Shown here piece by piece: positions 23,257 to 36,591 of a DNA stretch of 64,000 bases. The stretch's first letter is position 1; the number at the start of each line of letters is the position of its first letter. Origin of the DNA: Salminus brasiliensis. Taxonomy: Eukaryota; Chordata; Actinopteri; Characiformes; Bryconidae. The stretch lies in assembly GCF_030463535.1 (NCBI RefSeq), contig NC_132880.1, positions 35,605,842 through 35,669,841 of the forward strand, written 5' to 3'. Both the position numbers and the translations under genes were made by a program. Under the pieces are notes generated by a model. It saw only the letters and a list, made by a program, of their open reading frames with translations. It made no database searches and was not told where the DNA came from.

Positions 23257-26200
23257 TTTGCTGAAAGTTAAATTACTATATTGAAAGTATGTCTACAACA
23301 TTTTCTAGGCAGTCTCAGTAAGAGTATTATCTACAAAATGGATAGGTACTGAACTAGTGATTGTAAATATACTGCTATATTTGTTTTTGTACATTATTGA
23401 CCAAAGAAATGCTGTCAAGTAGAGCTGAACTGTAAGAACAGAAAGACATCATCTTTACGCAAGAAATACACGGCTAGAGGAGGAAAGGTCAGTGCACTGT
23501 ATGCTCTACAAGTGGATCAAAGTGAACTTGCGGTGAGCACATTTGATCCCAGGCCTGGGGATTGTGGGGGAGGCTTCCTGCGCAGAGGCCGTTTACTGTG
23601 GCACATGATGGCTGGTGAAAGGGGATTTTGCTGAGAGGGCAATTTGTATTCTGATGAAAGAGGATGTGTATTTTTAGTATGGTACTCATCACGGCAGGAA
23701 ATGGGCTAGTGGGGTCCACAATGTATCAAGTAACATAGTTTCTAAAATATTTTCCTTTCCCTTGTGTTTTGTGCCATTTCCCAAGCCCTGTTCTGAGAAA
23801 TAGCTTGGATAGTTCACACATATTTGGGAACAGTGTATATTTGTTCTTATGCTGTGTTATTCCAAATGTTTCAGTTTAGCAATCCGTGTAATTTCCATCT
23901 TATTCTCTGCAGAATAATCAGTGCTCTCGGACAAAACATGCAGAAATGCTTGGTCATGCCTCATATAGCTGGACCATGGTAATGGATACAATTATCTTTC
24001 AAAGAACACAAAGGCGAAGATGATCACATCCTTTTGCAACTTTATTAGAGAGCTGCCATATATGTGGCTAATGTGGTCAATGCTACGCCTCCATGGGCTT
24101 GACTACTACTTTTATTTTCCATCTTCTAATGTACAAGCAGTGTGAGCAGTTATTGTCCAGATGGGACTGTGCTGTTGTGGTCCAGAACCACTCAGCCGCC
24201 TCCTTCCACTTGGCTATCCTCTTTCCCAGATGAACCCCGAGCTGACTAACACAAAAAAACACAGATCTCTGCACTTAAGGAAGATGGATTTAGAGATTCC
24301 ATAAAGACTTGAAATATGAGTGTTGCTACAAGCCTGTAGGTTGCGATGTTGTGGATCTACCAGGGTTCGCACAATGATGTTTTGCCTAGAGCATCATAAT
24401 CCACAGACCTCTATCCTTCCATACTGACGGATTTACCTTGTATCTTCCAGTGATAGTCTCTTCTTCAACCCTTGCAGAAGTAGACATGGGGGCCCTTGAG
24501 GACTAGTTAAGGTATCAGCAATCATTATAATGACAAATGATTCCAGACCTTTGGGTCCCTCTTGGGTGGCTTCAGAAGGCTTGTGCTACCGAGCGGTACA
24601 AGTATTCTGGATCAATCACTTTGCTTTACCTTATACTTGCACACACAGTGCCATGTTTCCTTTAGATACTGAAATCAGCATTAAAATCTTGAGTATGAGC
24701 AGATACTGATTAAATGTTCTTTCTTTATACCCTCCTAAACTTATTAATGAGCTGTTTTTAATTAAAGCACTTCTCGAAAAGTGGACTGTCATGCTCAAAA
24801 CTACTCAGACACTCACAGGAAGAAAACACAGCTAACAACATTACAGCAGAGACACAGTCTGTGCTATTTAAGGTAATGTTTTTACGGGACTGGATCAGAT
24901 ACGTTTTTCCCCATCTGATATCTGATCCAGCAGTTTCTGCTTATATCAGCGTGATACTGATCCATCCAGGGCCGACATGTCCATATCGGCGAACTAGGCA
25001 GCTACCCAGAGCAGCACTTGAGTAAGGGCAGCAAAATGGACCAAATTGTCCTGTCACCTACAAGGAACTTCATTGCACATTATATCAATTTACCAAGCTC
25101 TCTTCGAGTGGCTAAGGCAGTTCTCAGCCACTCAGTCAGTCATTGCTTAGGTCTTCCATAACCCCTAATCACTGAAGGACCCATCATAGCTTAACAACTT
25201 AGCAACACGTGCTATAGCAAACTCGACTTTACCCCATTTCCTCAACCAAAGACACAAGAAGGAAAGTGAAGGATGTGGATAACTGTGTGGAACACATGGA
25301 ATGTCTGTTTGCTATGTGGCATTTGGCTAAGTTAACTAACTAACTACAGCTGATTGCCTAGTTGTTATTTGATAATTCAATAAATGTAGCTACTGTAAAA
25401 TGTGGCTAAAACAATCAGACAACATGATCAGCAAAAACAGACACTTCCTAAAAGGCGTTACCATCCACTGTAGGGCTGGACAGGCTGGACAGGCCACTGG
25501 ACAGGCTACTAGATGTATTGTCCCACATCCATACCAAAGGGTTAGTTTAGACTTGTCATTATTCAGTAGTGTGTCATCTCAGGAACTTCTAGGAATTTCG
25601 ACAGAAAAAAATAGGGTTTTAAAAGTGGCTGCTGTCGTACCCTAACAATAATTTGATCCTGAATGGCACTGGGTCATCTGAATTGAGGTCAATTTAGGGT
25701 CAAAATACGAATGTTGCTACATGCTAGGTAATACAGCTAGGTAAACTGAACTGCCATCGCAATATCTCACAAAGAAAGATCCCAAACAGTCCAGAAAGCT
25801 TTGTCATATCAGGCGAGTTAGGTTACTTTGGCAGGAGTGGAGTAAATCTTGGGTTTGGAACATGTGGTATGTTTACCACAGGGTGGGATAGCAATGATTT
25901 TCAAAAACCCTATTTATTTTACTTACTGAGAATCTCATCTCAGACCCAGAATGAACTAATATGGGCATGGCAACCCCCACCAACCAGATTATTGGAGCGA
26001 TTATGCCAGTTTGGACTTGTTTGGAGTGTTTAGGTCATTATTGGAGTACTGAACAAATCTTGCAAGGTGGCTGAGTGTGTGATAGGCCATCTCAAGTTTA
26101 TACAGCGCTTGAATTTACAGAGAGGGGGTATAGTATGAGGGCTCAGGTCACTAGCTAGACAAACCTAAGGTTAAAAACCAACCATCCAACCATGTAAACC

Positions 26201-27264
26201 TACAAACTACATTTTTTTAGTTTGTTAAAAAAACTTTAGTAGACCTAAAGTTTTTGGTCTAAGCTGAGTATGAATCTGTATTTATTTCTAATAATACTGT
26301 GATTTGAATCTCAGCCAGGGCTCTCTGATAATTGGCAGAGAGACAAATGGTTTGAAACTGACCGCTGAGGAGAGCTGGGGCAGTGCTGAATCTCTGTGTA
26401 CTCATCAAAACAAATCTGCCGACGACTCTCCCCACCATCCTCTGTCATGAGCATACCCGGTCAGATGTGCTATCTCAGGTGTGAGAGGAAAGTGACTGCG
26501 GGAGTGCCACGCTGTCATGGGCTGAGCAGAGGTTGGGATGTCAGCCCGATGGCAGGACAGCCATGCGAGTCAGCGCTTTGGAGGCTTGGCACAGGCTCCA
26601 GTCTCAGCGAGAAGCCTGCTTCTCTCCGCCACGGCTCGGGAAAGTGAGAGATCTCTTCTCCTTGACCTCAATACTGCTCTGCCCTCGGCAAACAAGGTAG
26701 CGAAAGTAATTTCTATGTGGAATGTGGGTGTGTCCTCTAAGGCTGCCACATAAAAATGGAAAGGAATAAGCTGAGATAGATACTTCGGCTGAGTTTAGAA
26801 GAGGTGATTGTAGAATTGGTGCCACATTCTCTGAGCCTCACATTAAAGAGTCCATGTCAGATGTTTTCTCTCATGCTTGGTTTTATCTCCTGAGGTCCAG
26901 TTATTATTTTGGTGGGTTTTATGTACCAAAAGAGTTGAAATTCATTGTTGCATATCATTTTCCACCGTATCCCTGAGAAGGTAGTGGGCCAAAATCATTT
27001 GGGATAACATGCCACAGTACACACAGTACAATGTCAAGGGGGGGCAGAGCGATATTTATTGGAAAACCTGACATCGTGTCCTAGTTCTTAGTTTGCTACT
27101 TAAATATAATTGTACGCACATTTCGTACAAGTGGAACAGCCACTGACTGACAAATGACAGCTTTCTCAGACTGAGAAAAGAAAACTAGGCAGCTGACTGA
27201 CTGACTGTCACTAACCTTTAGCTCTGCATACAGCCTTTGTCATAGCTATAATAAAAAATTACAT
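23257..27264. other. hpca intron 1 tract, no gene seen
   Basis: Phrases like ggatcagatacg and ctgatatctgatccag (24882-24965), also seen in modified form at 21314-21374, suggest shared repeat ends. A GC-richer block lies at 26390-26740; its two overlapping frames have no supporting signals. Confidence 0.45.
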
Positions 27265-27490
27265 ATTGTATCTGTCACAAAAAAAACTAGTATCCCCAAA
27301 ATGACAACTTTAGAGGAGGAGGAAAAAACCTTTCACACTTTCAGTGGATGTCAATATAAACAGGTTTTGGTTTCAAGCCATTTTGATCATTTCTGTTGGT
27401 CCATTCAGTCTGCAATTTTGACTCAACGTTAAGAACAACCATCAGATTCACACTATGTCAAAAAGTGAAAGCGTTTTAGTGTGACAGCAA
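27265..27490 (+). repeat. interspersed repeat family C, copy 3
   Basis: It contains cacactttcagtggatgtca, tttcaagccattttgatcat and accatcagattcacactatg. Confidence 0.6.
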
Positions 27491-27721
27491 CAATATAACA
27501 GATTCCTAAACAGCATCAGTGCTCGACCCTGCAGGTTCACACAGAGCTCTAACTGTGCTAGCTAACACATCTGAAGAACATCGGGTCCCGTCCCTCCCTG
27601 AAATGGAGGTTCTGATTCTGATTGCTGTTTGTCTAAGAAGCAGTTCAGGCTGAAAAAGTCCCTATAGCATCAATTTGAATGTGTGGAGCTAAACTGGATT
27701 GCTGGATAGGGAGATTTTTGT

Positions 27722-27778
27722 GATATAGTATAGTATATATAGTATAGTATAGTATATATAATAATAGAAAAAATATAG
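27722..27778. repeat. AT-rich tandem repeat (tatagtatag-type units)
   Basis: Imperfect repeats of tatagtatag and tatata in intron 1, with no other features. Confidence 0.8.
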
Positions 27779-30419
27779 TACAATATTTTTTGTATTATTA
27801 TTATTGTTCTATTTATTAAATTCAATATGAATTAAATAATTCGAGGGTGTAACATTTACTGTCTGTTCAATTAAAAAAGACAGGTTTGTGTTTCCAAACA
27901 TTTAAATCCAATTGACATTATTTAAACTCCATTAATAACCTTAACATTTCTCTGTAAGGCATATTTCATCTGAAATCACTACCTTGAATAGTAAGAATTG
28001 GAGGGAATTGAGGTAAAATGTGAACCAGGCTACATGATCCTAAAAATGTCCCAGTGACGTTACAATTAATTGGTGGATCCAGTTTGAGACATGTTGTCTC
28101 AGGGTGAGTCACAGAGTCTTGAACATGGAAAAATCAATTGCTCTGCTTTTTGTTGATGATTTCTACTGATTGAAATAGCCGTGACTCATGGACAGTTTGT
28201 CTTGCCTCCTGAGAGCTTACCGTCCAAGTGCTGGTCAGACCAAAGTAGCAAACAGGAAAATGCTCATTGACAAGATGCCACATTGCTGTCATGAATGTGT
28301 TGCGTCATCATTCTCAGGCAAATGAAGAGAACAAAGTAGACAAAGTGATGATCTTGTGTGATTACTTTGTGCCAATTAGGCGAGACGAGGGGATATTTGC
28401 ACCTCCTTCTAGCATCTCATGGCTAAGCATTTTTTTTTTTACTCACGGCAGAATTTTGAACACAGCCCGGGATATTACCACTTCAAATAAAAGGTTACAC
28501 TGTTCTGTGTCCACTGGCTGATGGCTTTGCCTGCTGAAAGTCATGCTCAGCCGCTCTTACTCGGATACTACTAATACGATCAGCATCGCAGGAGAATGCT
28601 ATTTGTGTTTTACAAGCTGATACACCTAGGTCTGCCTCCCAAATCCCTGTGGGATTTACACCTGGAAAAAGATTCACAGAAAACTACAGAAAAAATAAGG
28701 GGTTGTTTTTTGCATTGGGACCTGCAGTACGGTGAACCCATGTTGACCAGTCCACTTGGAGTCCTTATAGTGCTTCTTATGCAGCTGTACACCCATGACT
28801 CATTGGTAGCTTTAGAGCACCGGCTTGGGACATAGTACCAGTGATGTAACAAGCCTAAAAAACTTCATATCTTTTAATGTCTATTCTTTGAAGGTGACTA
28901 CTACGTGCTACTATGACGATCATGTGCAGGTTATACAGAACCATACAGTTAATATGGTTTAAAGAGGCACTAACGTCAGTCACATTTATTAAAATTGATT
29001 CAAATTAAACTGTGTTTAGTGGCAAAATACGTATTACACACATTGTACACACACGCCTCGGCTGACACAGGCAAACATGTCGTTTGTAATGACTTTGTCC
29101 ACGCTCTTATTCATAGACAGCATTCCAGGAGCCTAAAATGTTGTTTTAACTGCCTTCTCACGCTAAACTCTCTTGAATGTGTTCATATGCTGTGCCAGGG
29201 GTAGTTGTATATAGCTTTCTGTTGTTGTTGTTGAGCTTAGATGGGACACAAAAAAACTCATTCTGAGCATGATCAATGTTCAGAACTGCAGCAAACTCTA
29301 AAAAGGTGATTTTTTCCTTGAAAAAGTTCTTTTTAATCTGGTGACCTCTTTGGCAACTGCAGGAGGCTTGTTTGTGCACTGGGCAGTTTTCTGATGAGAT
29401 TTGAAGCATTTGTAACCAGGTAATCTGAGTTGTGTTGTGCCAATTTGGCAAAATCAACAGAACAACAAAACAGAATGCCAATTCGGCGGAACCAGAAAAA
29501 AAAAAAAACGGTAAGCAACCAAATAATTTCATAAAATTGCTCAAGAACAGAACTACCTCCAAAGATCATAAATCTGTCCTTTACAAAGCTTCAGCCCAGA
29601 GGACACAAAGCCTAGTTTCAGATGAGCCGCTGGTAATCTGTTACCACAAAGTTATCACTGACTCTCAGTAGCCACTAGGGCTGAAAGATTAAGCATTTTT
29701 AATCTAAATCACAATTTAATTGGATGGAATGTTCGAAACACAGGAGCTGCAATTTGAATTAGCCAATAGCCTGCAAGTTTTACAAGAAAACGAATGCATG
29801 ACCTTCCTGTTGATGAAGCTGCCAATCATTCATATGCAGAGTGTGACAAAGAATCAGAACTGTTAATCAGCAAGCAGCTTGACACGAGATGTCAGAGAAA
29901 AGATGAGTGCTTCATCAGAGCAAGCAGGTGAGGTCCAAGGTCCAGTGGGTCTAGTTGAGAAAAACGCAAGACATGTCGAGATTAGGTGCAAGGCATTATT
30001 ATTGACTGAGCCACTGACTTATTGTTATTAAACACTGAGCATCCTTTCATATGGAAATAAGTTTATAATCAGATTTGATCATTTGATCATTTGCACAAAT
30101 TTTAGTTGTTCAGTGGACAACGAGTGGAAATCAGCACTGGTTAGTGTTCTCAATTGATTGTTTGCAAAGCCTGTTAAAGTGCACCTCATGTTGCTAACAA
30201 GCTAAACAGCTAAACACTTTGTCCAAAACAAAGAACACCACTGTGTGTATTCCACACCTCCTTAACCTGTCAAAAACCTGGAGAACTTTGTCCCGCCCCC
30301 ACCACCACAAATAATTTTGAAGAACCATGAAAAAGATCATGAACATGTAGAACCTTTGTGAAGAAGACTATCAATTATCAATCAATTAGTGTAGGGAAAA
30401 ACACACAGAAACTGCATGT
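27779..30419. other. hpca intron 1 tract, no gene seen
   Basis: AT-rich. ctagggctgaaagattaagc (29674-29693) resembles a common fish element end. Overlapping frames at 29158-29671 on both strands are without support. Confidence 0.45.
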
Positions 30420-30937
30420 ACACTAAATGTCCAAATGTTTGTGGACACCCCTTCTCATAATTGTGTTCAGCTTGAGGTTGCACCCATTGCTGAAACTGAA
30501 ACAGATGTGCAAATGCACACACAGCTTGTCTAGTCCCTGTAGAGACATACAGCCAATAGAATAAAACTCTGAATAAGAGTTAAACATGAGCTTGTTGGCA
30601 CCATGCCTAATGTCAGGCGTGGGCTAAAGGCGTATAAAGCCCCTCCAGCATTGAGCTGTGGAGCAGTGGAGCTGTATTCTCTGGAATGATGGTGCTCCAT
30701 ACAGACATTTTGGGATGAGTTGGGGTGGTGATCATCCACTATCCTGACCTCAGTAACCCACTTGTCCGTGAATGCAATCAAATCCTCATAGCAATGCTCC
30801 AAAATCTAGTATCTTTGTTGGACAGTAGAGACAGTTACGCCAACAAAAGGTTGGCAGGATAAACTCTTTATACCCTTGATTTCGGAGGAAACAATGACTG
30901 AGCAGGTGTCCCAATACTTTTGTCCATATAGGACATA
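30420..30937 (+). mobile_element. family A short DNA element, copy 4
   Basis: Ends acactaaatgtccaaatgtt and caatacttttgtccatatag. This is among the longest copies (about 518 bp) and close to full length. Confidence 0.75.
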
Positions 30938-31494
30938 TCCAAAATACATCCAACAGAGAAAATGTAATGTGGTATTTGTATACCCTCTCTCCACTATAGT
31001 CACTGGAGTAAAGTGTAGATGGCCTGACCCTGGTCTTTGGAAACAGTTTAATGTTTGCATACAAAACTCTGTTATTGTCCTTCTGAGTAACTGTGTTACT
31101 TCCCGACCCACTCATGACTCATGAAGATATGCGGTCTGTCTCAGCTGTAGGAAGCAGCAGGAAGCTCTGCAAGGTCGTGAGGTGATGATGGATGTGTTTA
31201 TGTCTTCGGCTGGTGGAGCAGCAGGGGCTGTGGCAGCGCGGCTGGAAAGAGGCTGGCACTCTAGTTGGCAAGCGGAGTTCAGAAACCGATACCCTGCGAA
31301 CCGTGAAGCAGGAGGGGGTTTGATAACGGCATTAGCATGAAGCTTTTGCTCATGGTCAGTCGGTCAGTCACTGTTGAAGAGGCCACGTTGAAAAAGATAA
31401 TCTATTGGTGCCCTCATTAACATGATGTACAAGAGTTAAACATGAAATCTACAACATGACACCGGTAAAAAAAAAACAATATGAGCCCTGCTGG

Positions 31495-31700
31495 GGAAAA
31501 AGGCAGCCTGGCCTGACCAACATGACCTACCTCACCAAGAAAGTCAAGCAGCATGACCATCATTTCCATGTTGGTTGACTTGCATGACCAGCCTGACCGT
31601 GCTGTTCTGCTAGTATGCCCAACTTAACCAGTGTCACTTAGAATAGACCACTTACCAGAAATATGCATCCAATAACATCCTGTGACCAGCATCCTGTGAC
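31495..31700. repeat. GACCAGC/GCTGGTC-rich interspersed repeat
   Basis: Many copies of gacca and gcctgacc or gcatgacc occur, such as gcatgaccagcctgaccgtg. Related patches with tgctggtca lie at 32740-32830, 33460-33490 and 34008-34062, all within 2.6 kb. Confidence 0.4.
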
Positions 31701-32105
31701 AGGATGATCACAAACTGTGCAGCAACAGATGAGCTTCTGTCTCTGACTTTACATCTACAAGGTGGACCAACAGGATGTCTAATATATGTCTAATGAATGA
31801 ACAAAGTGTTTAAGCACTCCAGCAGCACTGCTATGTCTGATCCACTCGTACCAGCACAACATACACTAACACACCACCACCACGGCTGTGTCACTGCAGT
31901 GCTGAGAATGACCCACCACCCAAATACTACCTGCTCTGTGGTGGTCCTGTGGGGTCCTGACCATTAAATAACAGGGTGAAAAGGAGGCCAACAACATATA
32001 CAGAGAAACAGATGGTAAGAGTGGAGCTGATATAATGGACAATAAGTGTAGAAACAATGAGGTGGCGTTAATGTAAGGGCTGATCAGTGTAGCTGAATGA
32101 AAAGG
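31680..32105 (-). repeat. interspersed repeat family B, copy 2
   Basis: Blocks such as tctgatccactcgtaccagc, cactgcagtgctgagaatga and tgctctgtggtggtcctgtg are the complement of copy 1 at 7083-7560, in reversed order. Confidence 0.65.
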
Positions 32106-32879
32106 TTGTGACATAATAGACTGAAGGCTTTGTGTGAGTGTGTGTGTGTGTGTGAGAGTGAGTGATCGAGTGTTAGCATGTGTACGGTGAAAAATGGTTT
32201 TATCTCAATTTAATCTGAGCTTGTACAACTGGACGATAATCCGGCTGCCATACCCCAGTGTTCATGTTATGATATTATGAAAGAAACCTGGAGGTTGCTG
32301 AGGTTGCAATGCTATTGCATTTTACATTTAAAAAAAGCAATAAAGGCCATTACATCAGCATAATCTGGACGTCCCCAAGTTAAAGCACAAAAGCCTTTTT
32401 TTAAACATCTGACCTTGTCTGAACTCGGTGTGAGTAATAACAACAGATATTCTCAGTTGATTCATGACCGCCTGGCTGTTGAACCCTCTGTTCCCCTTGT
32501 AAGTGTGGCTGTACAGGGTCAGGTGCATGGGGACAGCTGGTGAGATGTATTACAGAGAATCTGAACTTGCTCTGTACTTTTAAGCCTGACCTTTACATTT
32601 GTTCTGCATTGTGCCTTGAACTTCTCAACATTTGTTTCTGTGTGTTTGACTCTGAGTTTGAACTTTAGAACTTTAAAACAACCAGTTTTGTAATTCTTGG
32701 GCACATGGCCAGATCTGACATGAATTTTTATGTTTACCCTGCTAATTAGAACCAGCGTAGGCTGGCATAGTTGGTCACCAGAAAGAACCAGCAAGTTGTT
32801 GGTTTGAAGGGTTGTATGCTGGTCACTAGCAATGGATGGAAGCTGATACATTGATTTCCAGACTTTAGTTTTTCTTTTT

Positions 32880-33195
32880 TTCTCCCAATGTGGTGCTGCC
32901 AGTCAACCCACTCGTTCGTAGGAGGGTAAGGACTGAACATGTCTTCTCTGATTAATGTGAAGCCAGTCACCAACTCTTTTCGAACTAACGATGTGGCATT
33001 GCCGGGCAGCAGACACACTCAGGGGAAAGTACTGGGTCCCCTGCTCCACTGGACCAGCTAACAGATGCCTGTGCCGGTCAACATTGCTTAAGAATAGTGA
33101 GGCAAGAGAGCACAGTCAGTTGTGCTCTCTCAGACTCAGCCCTCTGATGGCAACGCAGCACGGCTCAGGATTCAAACTTGCAACCCTTGGGCCAT
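32880..33195 (-). repeat. tRNA-like short repeat (family 3)
   Basis: On the - strand a tRNA-like segment with AAGTTTGAATCCTGAG leads into a body of about 300 bp that includes aaaagagttggtgactgg and ccttaccctcctacgaac. A diverged partial copy is at 54320-54475, so this is an interspersed repeat, probably another SINE. Confidence 0.55.
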
Positions 33196-33224
33196 AGTGG
33201 AACATGAAACATTTTACTGTACAT

Positions 33225-33462
33225 GTTCTTTGAGCAATGCCATAGAAGAAACAGTTTTGATTCCCTGAAGAACCATTAGTTTTATAAATAAGAAGTGTGA
33301 AGATCCTTTAAATTGGAAAAAAAACTTCAAACCAAGCCTTTATGGTTCTTTACACTCACATCTCTTTTACAAGCACAGTTCTTTATGGAACCAAAAGTGG
33401 TTTGTCTATGGCATCACTCAGATGAACCCTTTGCAGCACCCTTATTTTTAAGCGTGTATGCT
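33225..33462 (+). repeat. short DNA repeat with ttctttatggaaccaaaagt motif
   Basis: Repeated phrases (ttctttgagcaatgccatag, gccttt-atggttcttta, ttctttatggaaccaaaagt) end at acccttatttttaagcgtgt. Part of it recurs in reverse at 45700-45770 (actcttaacaataaagggtt, gttgccatagaggaaacc). Confidence 0.45.
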
Positions 33463-33680
33463 GGTCAACCAGTACTACACCAGTACAACACCTGCATAAG
33501 GCATAAATCAACATGTATAGTATGAACCACACCCTGGAAAGCTGAATCGGAGAGGTGAACCCTGAGGACTTAAGTTCAGGGCAGCTTTGGGGTAGGAGGG
33601 TGAAGCCACACAACCCCAGTAGCAGGGGTATGCCTTGGAGAAGAAGGGAGGAGATGAGGTGAAGGTGAAGTGAGAAGAGT

Positions 33681-33746
33681 AAAGGTGCACGTATTTGTCA
33701 CTGTACAGTGAAATGTGTCCTCCGCATTTAACCCATCTAGTAGTGA

Positions 33747-33778
<32 letters not shown>

Positions 33779-33917
33779 CGGTGGGCAGCCAACTCCAGCG
33801 CCCGGGGAGCAGAGAGAGTAAAGGGCCTTGCTCAAGCTTGCCGAGCCCAGGAATCGAACCCACAACCCTGTTATCGATATCCCGGCCCTCTAACCGCTGA
33901 GCCACCACTGCCCGCTC
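33681..33917 (-). mobile_element. tRNA-derived SINE (family 2) with internal CA microsatellite
   Basis: On the - strand it reads gcagtggtggctcagcggtt, a B box GTGGGTTCGATTCC, cccaggctcggcaagct and ttgagcaaggccc, then a (TG)n block, then gttaaatgcggagg. The CA expansion (33749-33774) replaces the TG-rich bases at the same place in the copy at 36374-36591. Long open frames across it are artefacts of the repeat. Confidence 0.75.
33749..33774. repeat. (AC)n microsatellite inside a SINE
   Basis: About 12-13 AC units within the family 2 SINE at 33681-33917. Confidence 0.9.
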
Positions 33918-34109
33918 AAGGAAGGTAAGGAATGTATGGGGCTGTTTGGGGAATAAGGAGGAGGAGGAGGAGGAGGATTTCACAAATTGGTTGTGTTTTG
34001 AATATTTGTATGCTGGTCAGCCAGCACCACAACAAAACATGACCAGCATAACCCAGCTCAGACATTGGAATTTCTGAATGTTTCGGCCAGGCAGAGTTAT
34101 CTTTACATT

Positions 34110-34300
34110 AAGGGGCTCCTATCATGGAAAACTAGATTTTCAATCATTCTGGATGAATAGACCAATAGAAATGCTCAAAATTACTTTGAAACCTCTTATT
34201 TTACACTGTCTTCCATTAAAAGTTAAGAACATTTTTGCCTTCTCTAATATTGGAGATTTTGGAGATACATGTTTTTCGTTGGACAGCAACAATATGTTCG
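34110..34300 (-). repeat. interspersed repeat family C, copy 4
   Basis: The + strand reads gaatagaccaatagaaatgc and cttccattaaaagttaagaa, the complement of the family C core. Confidence 0.6.
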
Positions 34301-36373
34301 CTTATTAGTCCCACCCTTTCATGCTGCAGTTATTAGGAGAAAAATGAGAACAGAGCTTGTATACATTGAAGGCACAATAAAAGCATGTAGTAAGAAGGAG
34401 CTGGATTTATTAAACTCAAATAAATACTATGAATGAAATATGATTTATTATTTATTAAATTGCTTAAAACCACACCATACCATGTGCATGTGTTTTTCTC
34501 CTTTCGTGCCCTCATTGTCCTACTTCCACACCCACAGTCTCTTCTTAGCATGCTATTACTCTCCATGGTGTAAAGGTCAGTCCTGTTATGAATCCAGGCT
34601 GCAATTTTAATGCTTTTGCTGCTGATATCGCCTTTATCATGCATCACTCTCCTGCGCTCTCGTAGAGATGAGTCTTTTCTATGTCCTTTTGGGGCGAAGA
34701 CAATATATGCAAATCAAATGCATGAGCTGTATTTAACTCAGTGTTTAAGCTTCTGCCTAAGGGAGCATTAAGCAATTGAATAATGAGATAATATTATTTT
34801 GCTACTTACTCTTCTTCCATAGCACTTACTCACTTTTTTGCCATTATGTTATAGAATCCTGAGTGACATTAGAACTTTGTTCATGGCTCAAGACCATCAA
34901 GACCAGTATCTGGACTTTAGAATTTGTAAGGCCAAATTGATATACTTGTTTCTTCTTTGTGCGTTTCTCCTTGGAGATGGACGTCCTATGGAGAGTAATG
35001 AGTTTTCTAACCTCATATATGTCCTTTGACATATTTAAAAAAAAATTCAAAATGCTAATGTGGCCAACAGGGAATAGAATCAGAGCATGAAAGGCCTACT
35101 GTAGACTGAATGTAAGTGATATATCTGGCATTTCCTATTATGAGATTATGGCCCAGATAGTTGAAAATTCATGATCTTATTATACTAAACTCAGCCCCTT
35201 TCTAGACATGTTTCCTATTTTAATAGTTTTCTTACCGCACAGCCAGATGCCATTATTTCTGAGAATGTTTCAAATGTTTCAAATGATGCCTGGCAGTGCA
35301 ATAAGACAATTACACTTGACAACATTCCTTAAATTAAGCTGGAATATTAGAAGTAGGCTCCATAGCTTTTTAACAACCCCACATTAGCTCATAATATGAA
35401 ATATTAGATGTTACCTAATCCCAGATATTCATTTATAATTCCAGATATAATTCTTGGCAGTGCAGACATTAGCATGACCATACTAACTCTAGAGAATTGC
35501 TGCATTAATTGTTGGCATGTCAGCAGGTCTCAGAACCGCCCCTTTAGATTTGAACGTACATAACGTATTGAGCCTCACAGCCTAAAGTTTCTGAGGTACA
35601 CGTTTTTCCCTCAGATTTCTAGACAACCCTCTGGCAGATCAACATGAATTAACTGCCATTAGGCTGAATGATTTGTCTGTTTTTAAGCAGAACTGTTATT
35701 CTTAATAAGTGTTTAATGGAGCAGGTGGAGCATGTGCACCCCACGTTTATTAGACATATGCTCTCACTCCACTACTTTTTAGTTGAACAGATATTTGACT
35801 TCCAGTGTAAGCGTGTGAGCATTCTGTCACTTGAGAAGCAGATGAGTGCAAATGATTCACTTTTTGCTGTAACGTTTAATTTGGACAAATTGGCAGAGAG
35901 TCTCACGCAGGGGTAGGTTCATTTGCAAGTCCAAACTTATCCCAGGAGAAAGAATCAACTTCTTTTCACCTCTTCGTTTCTGGCAGCGGTATGTTTAATT
36001 TATGACTTTATGAATTTATGATGAAATAAAGACTTATTATCTACAGATATGCACTGATTCTGTCAATATAAAGGCATATTTTCCTCAAGATTTTAATGGA
36101 TTATCTTGAGAAAAATACTTTTCATTTTTACTGATTGTGTTGAAACAATGGCTTTTTTTCTTGATATTTTGATTTATGTTTTAGAAATTCTACCTTGGCT
36201 TTAGATAATGAATAACATTTTGAATGGAAGTAATAAACTAAAAAAAAAAGATTGATACAGGCTTGTATCAGTTATACGGTACACTGTCTAATGTTAGCCA
36301 CAGGACACTTCTCAAACAGTTACTAACAAAAATAATACCATCTTAACACTCCTATATCAGTAACTACACATAA
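34301..36373. other. hpca intron 1 tract, no feature recognised
   Basis: AT-rich, apparently nonrepetitive within the window, no gene signals. Confidence 0.5.
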
Positions 36374-36591
36374 TTGAGGGCTGTGGTGGAGCAGTTAGCA
36401 CTCCAGGCTATCGATGACCGGGTTGTGGGTTCGAGACCCAGGCTCGGCAAGCTGCCGCTATTGGGCCCTTGAGCAAGGCTCTTAATCCTCTCTGCTTCCT
36501 TGGCACCCATGTGTGCTCACTGTCGCTGTGTGTGTTCACTGCACAGATGTTAAAAGTTAAAGGCGGAGGCCAAATTCAAAATGAATATGGT
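36374..36591 (+). mobile_element. tRNA-derived SINE (family 2)
   Basis: The head gtggtggagcagttagcac and B box GTGGGTTCGAGACCC (about 36425-36440) are tRNA-like. They are followed by ggctcggcaagctgc, ttgggcccttgagcaaggc and a tail with gttaaaggcggagg. The family matches 33681-33917 but not the L2-tailed family at 12228. Confidence 0.75.

Noticed and set aside
33576..33983. 135-codon - strand open frame with a Cys/Val repeat
   Set aside because: It crosses a tRNA-derived SINE and its CA microsatellite; the repeated CV residues are just translated GT repeats.
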